Origin: Clostridia bacterium | Lineage (GTDB): Bacteria > Bacillota_A > Clostridia > Oscillospirales > CAG-272 | Direction of reading: 5' to 3' | Length of the DNA stretch: 11,298 bases | NCBI GenBank assembly: GCA_017632155.1 | Contig: JAGBRZ010000248.1 | Location: 1 to 11,298, forward strand | Shown here: positions 4,811 to 10,358 of the stretch, one piece after another | Numbering within the stretch: the first letter of the stretch is position 1 | How the letters are laid out: each line of letters opens with the position of its first letter | Program-made: the position numbers and the translations under genes | The notes under the pieces: generated by a model | The model's database searches: none | What the model saw: the letters and a program-made list of their open reading frames with translations, nothing else | Told to the model about the DNA's origin: nothing

Positions 4811-5570
4811 ACACAAAAACGAGTTTATTCGTGTCTCGTGGGATGCGGTAAAGGATAACCGCATCAGTTTCGAAGCTCGTGGCTTTTTGGTCTTCCTTTT
4901 GTCCTTACCGGATAACTGGGTGTTTAGCATCGGAGGACTTCAGTCTATGACAGGACTCCCGAAGTCAAGGATCATGTCGATAGTAAAAGAACTCAAAGAT
5001 GCAGGCTATATATCCCAGAAGAAGAAGCAGGACAAAAAAGGACATTTTTATACCTGCGAGTGGAACGTATACGAGTCAGCCGAACTCAACGAAAACCGAA
5101 GTTCGGTAAAACCGAAGTTCGGTAAAACCGAAGTTCGGGCAGACCGAAGTCTGGATACACCGAAGTCTGGAAAATGTGCACCTATACATAACGATATATC
5201 TATACATAACGATTTATCTATACATAACGAGATAAAAGAGAAGAAGGCGGAGCCATTTGCTGAGATCCTTGAGCCTATGACTCCAGAACTTCGAGAAGTT
5301 TATCGAGAGTTTATCAAGATGCGCAAAACGATAAAGGCGCCGATAACGGAGAAGGGCCTCAAGCTCGTTATAAGCAAAGCGGAGAAGCTGGCAAACGGGA
5401 ACCCGACAGAGATCAAGGAAATAGTCGAGCAGTCTATCGCTAATTCTTGGCGCAGCGTTTTCCCATTAAAAGAGAAGATGGTCCGACAATTAGAACAACC
5501 TAAGCCCGAGAGTGATGACACACTTGTCGATGACTTAATGGAAATGGCACGAAAGAAGGGACTCGTATGA
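4794..5570 (+). CDS. Phage replication initiator (winged-helix, DnaD-like)
   Basis: The product is 258 residues long. A winged helix-turn-helix occupies about 10-90 (FIRVSWDAVKDNRISFEARG, then FSIGGLQSMTGLPKSRIMSI and KELKDAGYI). A low-complexity linker covers 97-150, and a helical C-terminal domain about 160-228 (YREFIKMRKTIKAPIT and EQSIANSWRSVFP). This is the layout of replisome-organiser proteins of Gram-positive phages: the N-terminus binds origin repeats and the C-terminus helps recruit the helicase machinery. The linker DNA consists of iterons (5095-5171) and AT-rich repeats (5182-5235), so the protein probably binds its own gene. A helicase loader gene follows at an ATGA overlap. GGAGGAGG precedes the start. 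No phage helicase is in the window, so host helicase is the likely partner. Confidence 0.85.
   Translation: MIFRSKHKNEFIRVSWDAVKDNRISFEARGFLVFLLSLPDNWVFSIGGLQSMTGLPKSRIMSIVKELKDAGYISQKKKQDKKGHFYTCEWNVYESAELNENRSSVKPKFGKTEVRADRSLDTPKSGKCAPIHNDISIHNDLSIHNEIKEKKAEPFAEILEPMTPELREVYREFIKMRKTIKAPITEKGLKLVISKAEKLANGNPTEIKEIVEQSIANSWRSVFPLKEKMVRQLEQPKPESDDTLVDDLMEMARKKGLV
5095..5171. repeat. Five 16-bp-period iterons (probable replication origin)
   Basis: Five 13-bp units start at 5095, 5111, 5127, 5143 and 5159, an exact 16-bp period. Units 1 and 2 are ACCGAAGTTCGGT (a 6-bp perfect dyad around a central G), unit 3 ends in G, and units 4 and 5 are ACCGAAGTCTGGA. A weak sixth copy (CCGAA) lies in register at 5079. 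Because 16 is not a multiple of 3, the repeats are read in changing frames (NRSSV, PKFGK, TEVR, RSLD, PKSGK), so the conserved property is the DNA, not the peptide. Confidence 0.85.
5182..5235. repeat. Three AT-rich 18-bp repeats (probable DNA unwinding element)
   Basis: Three tandem copies of CTATACATAACGA plus five AT-rich bases start at 5182, 5200 and 5218. They encode IHNDIS, IHNDLS and IHNEIK in one frame. They sit 10 bp after the iterons, as the AT-rich melting region does in iteron origins. The last copy is the most diverged at its 3' end. Confidence 0.7.
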
Positions 5571-5953
5571 ACATAGAGGAATCAGTTAAGATCGTGAACT
5601 TATTGCATAACGCATACCCGCAGGACAAGAAGGCGACACGTTCCGACCTTTTCCAGCGTGCAGAGACTTATCACATTGTTTTCGCTGACTATGATTATCC
5701 GACAGTCGAGAGAGCTGCGCGCCACATCATAGCGACAAGCAAATGGCTCCCGACAACTGCGGAGCTCCTGCAGGAAGTCAAAAGGGCATATCTGACAAAA
5801 CAGCCCGAGACGGTCCAGAGCGTAAAGGTTAAGACCGAAGACGATGGAAGACTTGACGAGTGGCTTGACGCCTTTTGTGAGTGGATCGGGTTCGGGTGCG
5901 AGGCAAATGATAACAGAGAACTACCGAAGGGGGTGCTCAAGTATGAACAATAA
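5567..5953 (+). CDS. Replicative helicase loader (G39P-like)
   Basis: The 128-residue protein has an N-terminal helical domain (about 1-75) with AYPQDKKATRSDLFQRAETY, then DYDYPTVERAARHIIATSKW and LPTTAELLQEVKRA. This is the pattern of the phage SPP1 G39P-type helicase loader/inhibitor family: short helices, a Y-P motif and a final PT-xx-ELL helix. The C-terminal third is acidic and disordered-looking, then ends WLDAFCEWIGFG. It is encoded directly after the initiator (ATGA overlap), the usual initiator-loader order. It should deliver a hexameric helicase to the origin inside the preceding gene. Its last 11 nt overlap the RusA gene. Confidence 0.75.
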   Translation: MNIEESVKIVNLLHNAYPQDKKATRSDLFQRAETYHIVFADYDYPTVERAARHIIATSKWLPTTAELLQEVKRAYLTKQPETVQSVKVKTEDDGRLDEWLDAFCEWIGFGCEANDNRELPKGVLKYEQ

Positions 5954-6383
5954 AAGCGAGTTTTATCTCCGGTTCGATGAGGGGATGCCTAAATCTACCG
6001 CCCAGCAAAAAGGCGAATGTATCAGATACAAGATAATAAACGGCAAGAAGATCCCATACATCCACCACTTCAAGAAGGACACAGTCGAAGCGCTCCGTCG
6101 AGAGTATGAACTCAAGCTCAAGAGATACGCACCAAAGGAACCAATGAAGGGACCGATAGCGCTGACCGCCATCTTCTACTTTGACAAGAAGAGCCCAAAA
6201 AAGGCATGGGGCACATATAAGATCACAAGAGCCGACTGCTCAAATCTTATCAAGGAACTCGAGGATGCCATGACTGCGGTCGGGTTCTGGGAGGATGACG
6301 CGCAGGTCGCAGACCTTCGGGTAAAAAAATATTACGCGGAGAAGGCCACGATTTACGTCAGAGTGGAGGAGCTGGAGACATGA
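5943..6383 (+). CDS. RusA-type Holliday junction resolvase
   Basis: The product has 146 residues. The RusA core is clear: TRADCSNLIKELEDAM (95-110) with D98, N101 and D108, then GFWEDDAQVADLRVKKYY (114-131) with the acidic D118-D119 pair and K128. These match the Mg-binding aspartates and basic residue of RusA endonucleases, which cut four-way junctions and help resolve replicating phage DNA before packaging. The start at 5943 is chosen because it has AAGGGGGTG upstream and avoids the 110-nt overlap of an in-frame ATG at 5844. It overlaps the preceding stop by 11 nt and the next start by ATGA. The family's usual length is about 120-150 residues, so it looks intact. Confidence 0.9.
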   Translation: MNNKSEFYLRFDEGMPKSTAQQKGECIRYKIINGKKIPYIHHFKKDTVEALRREYELKLKRYAPKEPMKGPIALTAIFYFDKKSPKKAWGTYKITRADCSNLIKELEDAMTAVGFWEDDAQVADLRVKKYYAEKATIYVRVEELET

Positions 6384-6820
6384 AAAACAAGTGTAAAAGA
6401 GCAAAGGACTGGCTCAATCGAAACTTTAACGCATACCGTCAGCTTGACGCAGACAAGAGGATGCTCGAAGTCATGAAGAACAGACTCGGCTCCGGGGTAG
6501 CAAGGTATGAGAGCGACGGAAGTGAGAGCCACGACTCGGACAAGGCCAGAGCGAGACACGAAGACGCACTCTTAGACTTCTCGACACAGAAGAGCAAGGT
6601 GGAGACAGAAGAGCGCAGACTCATCGCCGAGACCATGAAGACCAAGAGCGCCATCGACCAGCTCGACGATCCAGCACTCCGGGCGATAGCAACGGACCGC
6701 TATATCAACCGCTTAAAGTGGGAAGACATAGCGACATTAGAGCACATAAGCAACGCGCAAGTATTTCGTCTGAACTTGACGATGCTCGAGAAGATGGCCG
6801 ACATTTTAGATTTTATTTAA
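6380..6820 (+). CDS. DUF1492 / sigma-region-4-like phage regulator
   Basis: The 146-residue protein starts with a long charged helical region (about 5-90) and has a C-terminal helix-turn-helix (about 98-140): ALRAIATDRYINRLKWEDIA then HISNAQVFRLNLTMLEKMA. The YINRLKWEDIA-type core resembles sigma-70 region 4 and is typical of the DUF1492 and ArpU-like proteins found between replication and late genes in Gram-positive phages. Members are thought to activate late transcription. A plausible target here is the repeat cluster at 10188-10260. It starts in an ATGA overlap with the RusA gene. HTH and family style are seen; the late-activator role is inferred. Confidence 0.75.
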   Translation: MKNKCKRAKDWLNRNFNAYRQLDADKRMLEVMKNRLGSGVARYESDGSESHDSDKARARHEDALLDFSTQKSKVETEERRLIAETMKTKSAIDQLDDPALRAIATDRYINRLKWEDIATLEHISNAQVFRLNLTMLEKMADILDFI

Positions 6821-6833
6821 CGAGGTGAATAAC

Positions 6834-7226
6834 ATGAATAAAGTTGAATTAGTTGGAAGATTGACAAAAGAGCCCGAGACAAAGCTCACACAGAACCAGA
6901 CGCTTTATTGCAACTTTACGCTCGCAGTAGATCGCCGCTTCAAGGATGCAAACGGCAACCGACAGGCCGATTTTATTAACTGCGTGGCTTGGAAGCAGAC
7001 CGCGACATTTATCAAGCAGTATTTTCACAAGGGTCACCGCATCGGTATCGTCGGATCTATCCAGACAAGAAGCTACGAGGACCAGCAGGGAGTCAAGCAC
7101 TTCGTCACGGAGGTCATCGCAGACGAGGCTGAGTTTGTTGAGAGCCAGCCACAGACAACACAGGAACAGGCACCACAGGCGCAGGCAGTTCCACAGGAAC
7201 AGGCTCCGCTCCCGTTTGAGATTTGA
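6834..7226 (+). CDS. ssb: Single-stranded DNA-binding protein
   Basis: The 130-residue protein has a full OB fold at about 1-103: MNKVELVGRLTKEPE, CNFTLAVDRRFKDANGNR, DFINCVAWKQTATFIKQYF, KGHRIGIVGSIQTRSYEDQQ and HFVTEVIADEAEFVE. A short Gln/Pro/Ala-rich linker follows. The C-terminal tip is PLPFEI rather than the usual acidic stretch ending in PF. It would coat single-stranded DNA during replication and recombination. The ATG at 6834 is preferred over an in-frame GTG at 6825, because that GTG is part of the CGAGGTG ribosome binding site. The next gene's GGAGG site overlaps its stop. Confidence 0.93.
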   Translation: MNKVELVGRLTKEPETKLTQNQTLYCNFTLAVDRRFKDANGNRQADFINCVAWKQTATFIKQYFHKGHRIGIVGSIQTRSYEDQQGVKHFVTEVIADEAEFVESQPQTTQEQAPQAQAVPQEQAPLPFEI

Positions 7227-7237
7227 GGAGGTGCGTC

Positions 7238-7426
7238 ATGGATATCGAGATCAAAGAAGTAAAGAAGGTACTGAGCCAGCTCGTCAAATACTGCGGTCAC
7301 GTCACACCGGGAGCGTGCAAACATGGAAGATGCAAATATTCGCATAGTCAATATGGTTGCGTTTTCGAAGCGATGAACATGAACTCGCCCTATGACTGGG
7401 ATCTTAACGAGGGAGGCGAAGAGTGA
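7238..7426 (+). CDS. Small Cys/His-rich hypothetical protein
   Basis: The 62-residue product starts MDIEIKEVKKVLSQLVKYCG and has C19, C27, C32 and C41 with H21, H29 and H36 between them, enough ligands for a zinc site. The tail is acidic (NEGGEE). The ATG at 7238 follows a strong GAGGAGGTG; an in-frame TTG at 7223 is rejected because it lies in the SSB stop region ahead of that site. The family is not recognised. Confidence 0.65.
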   Translation: MDIEIKEVKKVLSQLVKYCGHVTPGACKHGRCKYSHSQYGCVFEAMNMNSPYDWDLNEGGEE

Positions 7427-7429
7427 CAG

Positions 7430-7915
7430 ATGGATATTAACAAGTTAAAACTTCCCGATGACTGGGCTAAGGACTACGAGAGTCCGGTCACGGTGCAGAT
7501 CCGAAAGATCGCCGAGCAGCTTGAAGAACAGCGTGAGAACGAGCTCATTCTAAAAATCTCCGAACAGATGGGCGTCAATATTGACAAGGATGAACTGACA
7601 CGCGCCCTTGCATATGACCGCGATCAATATCGGAGGGGCTACGAAGATGGATGGAGAGCTCGCAGCAAGGAAGTACCGCAGTGGGTTCCTGTTGAAAACG
7701 CATTACCCGAAGATATGCAAAGAGTGTTGATTTGGTTTGAGTATTACAGATATGGCGATTTTAACTGTATGTATCAAACGTATGGCTTTGGATATGTTTG
7801 TGACGGTAAATGGAGTCCTTTTATCAATGGTGAGACAGGTTGGCAAGATTATAGAGTTATCGCTTGGCAACCGCTACCCGAGCCGTACAAGGAAGAAGGT
7901 GAGACAAATGACTAA
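7430..7915 (+). CDS. DUF551-domain protein with phage N-terminal module
   Basis: The 161-residue protein has two parts. Residues 1-83 (LKLPDDWAKDYESPVTVQIR, ending RRGYEDGWRARSKEVPQ) form a helical module common in Clostridia phages. Residues 84-155 are a DUF551 domain: W84 and PVENALPEDMQRVLIWF at its start, Trp-rich middle, and VIAWQPLPEPY at the end. DUF551 has no settled function. Base composition changes at the domain boundary: by hand count 33 of 60 bases are G or C in 7621-7680, but 20 of 60 in 7741-7800, suggesting a recombination joint inside the gene. The start follows GGGAGG at somewhat long spacing. Confidence 0.8.
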   Translation: MDINKLKLPDDWAKDYESPVTVQIRKIAEQLEEQRENELILKISEQMGVNIDKDELTRALAYDRDQYRRGYEDGWRARSKEVPQWVPVENALPEDMQRVLIWFEYYRYGDFNCMYQTYGFGYVCDGKWSPFINGETGWQDYRVIAWQPLPEPYKEEGETND

Positions 7916-8093
7916 CAGGGAAGCGATTGAAATACTCAAAAATAATGATTGTTATGAGTGCACCTTCGGAGGTTTTGGAAATAATTGCAAGTGTGTAGGG
8001 TGTGAAGTACATCAAGCACTTAACAAAGCGATCGAAGCGCTCGAGCTTTTAGAAGAGGGAGGTGAAAAAAATGAGTTTACCCAAAACGTTTGA
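7908..8093 (+). CDS. Small Cys-rich phage protein (61 aa)
   Basis: The protein starts MTNREAIEILKNNDCYECTF. It has C15-x2-C18 and C27-x-C29-x2-C32, then a helix HQALNKAIEALELLEE. This head-Cys cluster-helix pattern recurs in small accessory proteins of Clostridia phages and looks like a metal-binding knuckle, but the function is unknown. The start at 7908 has GAAGGTGAG upstream and overlaps the previous stop by 8 nt. An in-frame ATG at 7737 would lie deep inside the DUF551 gene and is rejected. Its 3' end contains the ribosome binding site of the next gene. The DNA is AT-richer than the replication genes. Confidence 0.7.
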   Translation: MTNREAIEILKNNDCYECTFGGFGNNCKCVGCEVHQALNKAIEALELLEEGGEKNEFTQNV

Positions 8094-8253
8094 AGGACAC
8101 AGTTTAGGTGATTTGATTGTTGACGAAAGTGGAATATCAAGAATTGTCAGAGTTGATCCCGACTATTCGGGTTACACATCGGAACTCATACTTCCGAAAG
8201 AAGTTTTTATTGAAGCGTATAACAAGTATATAAAAGGCGGTGCGAATGGATGA
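8071..8253 (+). CDS. Hypothetical protein (60 aa)
   Basis: The sequence begins MSLPKTFEGHSLGDLIVDES and continues with IVRVDPDYSGY, then a helix LPKEVFIEAYNKYIKGG. It looks like a small beta domain that would fit a DNA- or protein-binding cap, but no family is recognised. The ATG at 8071 is preferred over GTG at 8062, which is part of the GAGGGAGGTG ribosome binding site. It overlaps both neighbours (the 3' end of the preceding gene, and the following small membrane ORF by 8 nt). Confidence 0.6.
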   Translation: MSLPKTFEGHSLGDLIVDESGISRIVRVDPDYSGYTSELILPKEVFIEAYNKYIKGGANG

Positions 8254-8347
8254 CTTAATTACAATCTTGATAATTTGTTTTTTTCCACCGATAGCAACGG
8301 CGCTTGAACTTATGTTATGGAGATTAACAGATGAAACTGATGAATAA
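8246..8347 (+). CDS. Very small predicted membrane protein (33 aa)
   Basis: The frame encodes 33 residues beginning MDDLITILIICFFPPIATAL, one hydrophobic segment of about 20 residues, with an acidic tail (LTDETDE). It overlaps the previous stop by 8 nt, with AAGGCGGTG ahead of the ATG, consistent with coupled translation. It fills a gap that otherwise has no gene. No family is recognised; small phage membrane proteins include holins and exclusion factors, but this one gives no specific sign of either. Confidence 0.45.
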   Translation: MDDLITILIICFFPPIATALELMLWRLTDETDE

Positions 8348-8414
8348 TATTTTATGCCATTTTTGTAAGCATTTTCTTTTATGTCCTTTTTGCAAGAGAG
8401 GGGTGAAATTATGA
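8331..8414 (+). CDS. Very small zinc-ribbon-like peptide (27 aa)
   Basis: The frame encodes 27 residues with two CxxC pairs (CHFC and CPFC), separated by KHFLL. The ATG at 8331 lies in the end of the preceding small ORF, 8 nt after a GGAG. The stop overlaps the ATG of the next gene (ATGA). Four cysteines in a 27-residue frame with a ribosome binding site and both coupling junctions is unlikely to be chance, but the size keeps confidence low. A second ATG at 8340 is possible. Confidence 0.4.
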   Translation: MKLMNNILCHFCKHFLLCPFCKRGVKL

Positions 8415-8755
8415 AAAATGAAAACTGCAGCGGCCGCTTCCACTGTGACGATTACCATAACGATCACTGTGACGGATGCGGTGCCAACGTCAAACAATGG
8501 GAAGATTATAGCGTCACCTTTTACAGGTGCCCCGATTGCGGTTATTTGTTAAGCAAAAACTGCCCAGAATGTCAAAGCGTGGTATCACTTCCTTCGACAG
8601 TACCGACACACTGGTTCGATCACATTGAAAAAGGATGCTTAAAAGCCAGACATGGCGATTATGTGCTCTATAAAGTCGATTACCTTCTGGATAACTTGGC
8701 GAGAGAAGTGAACATCATGGAAGGCGCGAGACAAATGAGAGGAGGAGACAAATGA
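8411..8755 (+). CDS. Zinc-ribbon hypothetical protein (114 aa)
   Basis: The product has three CxxC pairs (C20/C23, C40/C43, C51/C54) plus C6 and C12, within a His/Asp-rich first half. The pattern RCPDCGYLLSKNCPEC is a classical double zinc ribbon. The second half is helical (YLLDNLAREVNIMEGARQMR). It could bind nucleic acid or protein; no named family is recognised. The start at 8411 follows GAGAGGGGTG and is preferred to an in-frame ATG at 8381, which precedes that site. Its end contains GAGGAG for the glycosyltransferase gene, which begins in an ATGA overlap. Confidence 0.7.
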   Translation: MKNENCSGRFHCDDYHNDHCDGCGANVKQWEDYSVTFYRCPDCGYLLSKNCPECQSVVSLPSTVPTHWFDHIEKGCLKARHGDYVLYKVDYLLDNLAREVNIMEGARQMRGGDK

Positions 8756-9513
8756 CCAAATTGAGCATTATCATCCCGATCTACAACGAGAAGAACTTCC
8801 TCAGCCGATGCCTCCGCTCGATCAATGTCGACGACAATAGTCCGCACTGCGACGAGGTTGAGGTCATAGCGATAGACGACGGGAGCACGGACAAGTCCGG
8901 GGAGATCCTTGACGAGTATGCGCATCTATTCAAAGTGGCACACCACTCGGCAAACTGGGGAGTGTCTATGACAAGGAACCACGGCATGAGTCTCGCAAAA
9001 GGTGACTATATTACCTTCTTGGACGCGGACGACTACTACTGTGACGGAGCAATTCAAGCGATGCTCGAGGCGTGTGAGACACACTACCCGATAATACAGT
9101 TCAACGACAACCGCGCACAGCACAACAACCGCGCAGGGTTTTACGATCTTAACCGCCTGCCGAAGAAGTGGGTGCTCGCTTGGAACAAGATCTATAAGGC
9201 TGAATTTTTAAGAGAGCACCGCCTTCTGTTCCCGGCAAACGTCACCTTTGAGGAAGACAGAGCCTTCAACCTTATGTGTTTCCACTACCATAAAGAGATA
9301 TACCACACGGGCAAGCAGACAGTCGTGAAGTGCTTTGACAACAAAGAGAGCATCTGCCACACAGTAGACAAGGCGAAGCTCTTATCATCGTCCTACGCAC
9401 TGCACAAGCTCGCAGAAGAAGAGACAGACATCGAGGTTCTCAGACTCATCAGAAAGTGCATAGCAGAGCTGTGGGAGTCTAAGAACGCATATAAGAATTT
9501 TGGAGGTTTATGA
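8752..9513 (+). CDS. Family 2 (GT-A) glycosyltransferase
   Basis: The product has 253 residues. The GT2 signature is complete: SIIIPIYNEKNFLSRCLRSI (5-24), the nucleotide-binding D42-D43-G44-S45-T46, NWGVSMTRNHGM (68-79), the metal-binding D91-A-D93-D94, and the acceptor-side FEEDRAF (166-172) with the likely base D169. It should transfer a sugar from a nucleotide donor in the cytoplasm; no membrane segment is seen. The C-terminal 50 residues are helical. The base composition resembles the replication genes more than its AT-rich neighbours. A catalytically intact glycosyltransferase in an early operon could modify virion proteins, phage DNA or host surface glycans; donor and acceptor cannot be told from sequence. 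It starts with ATGA coupling and GGAGGAG upstream. Confidence 0.9.
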   Translation: MTKLSIIIPIYNEKNFLSRCLRSINVDDNSPHCDEVEVIAIDDGSTDKSGEILDEYAHLFKVAHHSANWGVSMTRNHGMSLAKGDYITFLDADDYYCDGAIQAMLEACETHYPIIQFNDNRAQHNNRAGFYDLNRLPKKWVLAWNKIYKAEFLREHRLLFPANVTFEEDRAFNLMCFHYHKEIYHTGKQTVVKCFDNKESICHTVDKAKLLSSSYALHKLAEEETDIEVLRLIRKCIAELWESKNAYKNFGGL

Positions 9514-9514
9514 C

Positions 9515-9925
9515 ATGAACAACGATTTAATCAGCCGTTCAGAACTGAAAAAGGCTTTACATAATTTCTTTGACGGAAAAGTCATTGACGAACCCACTTA
9601 TATTTTGCGTGATGTTTTTTGTCATATCGACAATGCCCCGACAGTTGCGGTTAATTGTAAAGATTGTGACGGATATGAGGCAGGCTATTCAGCAGGGTTA
9701 AAAGATGCAAAAAGACCGACAGGCGAGTGGGTTGCACATTGGTCAGAAGATTTACAGAAAATGGGTTTTAGACAATGTTCAAACTGTAAAGCAGGATATC
9801 AATTATATGAACACGGAACAAGAAAATCAGATTTGCCTTGGATAGACGGACAACAATATATACTCCAAAGAATAGGCAATTTTTGCCCTAATTGCGGAGC
9901 CAAAATGAGAGGCGGAGTCAAATGA
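9515..9925 (+). CDS. Phage accessory protein with C-terminal zinc ribbon
   Basis: The 136-residue protein begins MNNDLISRSELKKALHNFF, contains IDNAPTVAVNCKDCDGYEAG (39-58), a GEW turn (70-72), and ends with a zinc ribbon of C88-x2-C91 and C124-x2-C127 (FCPNCGAKMRGG). This architecture is frequent in Clostridia prophage accessory regions, without known function. Its DNA is AT-rich like 7690-8750. The start at 9515 follows TGGAGGTTT; an in-frame TTG at 9500 lies within that site and is rejected. The stop overlaps the next start in an ATGA junction. Confidence 0.8.
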   Translation: MNNDLISRSELKKALHNFFDGKVIDEPTYILRDVFCHIDNAPTVAVNCKDCDGYEAGYSAGLKDAKRPTGEWVAHWSEDLQKMGFRQCSNCKAGYQLYEHGTRKSDLPWIDGQQYILQRIGNFCPNCGAKMRGGVK

Positions 9926-10188
9926 ACAAGAACATCACACCGACAACAGGAACCGCAGCCGCTTCCATATGGTTCGCTGAGTATCTGCAGAACAAACTCG
10001 GAGGACTGAAGTGCGGACCGCACAAGGCAAGCGAGCGCACTCTGGCATTATGCAACGCGGTAGGCATTGACCGCAAAACCATATACGCATACGCAAGGCT
10101 TGAACGCTCCCCAAAGCTCGAGGTTGTGGCGAAGATTCTCGAGTATTATGGAGAGGAGAACATCACCATCCCCCTCACTTTCGAATAA
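9922..10188 (+). CDS. Small HTH protein closing the early operon
   Basis: The product has 88 residues. Residues about 38-78 form an XRE-like helix-turn-helix: TLALCNAVGIDRKTIYAYAR then LEVVAKILEYYG. The N-terminus is short and unusual (TPTTGTAAASIW). The start uses an ATGA overlap and GGCGGAG upstream; an in-frame ATG at 9892 is within the preceding gene and is rejected. It is the last gene before the 170-bp control region at 10189, so it is a natural candidate to bind the repeats there. The fold assignment is fairly secure; the target is inferred. Confidence 0.7.
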   Translation: MNKNITPTTGTAAASIWFAEYLQNKLGGLKCGPHKASERTLALCNAVGIDRKTIYAYARLERSPKLEVVAKILEYYGEENITIPLTFE

Positions 10189-10260
10189 TTTACAAAAAAT
10201 AGAGAGTATTTGAGAGTAAATGAGAGTTTTTGAGAGTTTAATATATGGTATTTTGTAAAT
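10188..10260. repeat. 10-bp inverted repeat bracketing a repeat cluster
   Basis: ATTTACAAAA (10188-10197) and TTTTGTAAAT (10251-10260) are perfect 10-bp arms 53 bp apart. They start at the last base of the preceding stop codon and enclose four GAGAGT copies and an AT-rich stretch. The symmetry suggests a protein-binding region rather than an RNA hairpin. Confidence 0.7.
10198..10237 (+). promoter_or_regulatory. Four helically phased GAGAGT repeats
   Basis: GAGAGT occurs at 10202, 10212, 10222 and 10232, an exact 10-bp period close to one DNA turn, each preceded by four A/T bases. All copies would face the same side of the helix, as expected for an array bound by an activator. A TTGAGA at 10230-10235 could serve as a poor -35 for a weak downstream -10 near 10253-10258, so this may be an activated late promoter. 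Confidence 0.6.
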
Positions 10261-10268
10261 GATTTATA

Positions 10269-10297
10269 GGCTTTAACGAACCACACAAGCCGTTAAA
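10269..10297 (+). other. Interlocking inverted repeats in the leader
   Basis: GGCTT (10269-10273) pairs with AAGCC (10287-10291), and TTTAACG (10272-10278) pairs with CGTTAAA (10291-10297). The arms interleave, so the two hairpins compete or could form a pseudoknot. It lies just before the terminator. The stems are short, and chance is possible. Confidence 0.35.
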
Positions 10298-10311
10298 TCT
10301 TCCCAACTCAC

Positions 10312-10341
10312 AAACACCCGAGCCGGTCCTCGGGTGTTTTT
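10312..10341 (+). terminator. Rho-independent terminator
   Basis: AAACACCCGAG (10312-10322) and CTCGGGTGTTT (10329-10339) form a perfect 11-bp stem with a CCGGTC loop and a T-run reaching 10341. This is a strong terminator for the early operon. It ends only 17 bp before the next start codon, so the downstream genes need a promoter that is insensitive to it, antitermination, or read-through. Confidence 0.92.
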
Positions 10342-10358
10342 ATTTGGAGAACTAAACC

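Noticed and set aside
5095..5235. CRISPR-like repeat array
   Set aside because: The spacers are only 3 bp between 13-bp units, the units lie inside a coding gene, and the second set is tandem without spacers. Iterons and AT-rich origin repeats explain it.
8752..9513. Phage DNA beta- or alpha-glucosyltransferase of the T4 type
   Set aside because: The motifs are those of the GT-A family 2 fold, not the GT-B fold of T4 enzymes; DNA as acceptor remains only a possibility.
10312..10341. Cohesive-end (cos) palindrome
   Set aside because: The long GC stem, short loop and following T-run are textbook for a terminator; cos would be expected nearer the HNH/terminase genes.
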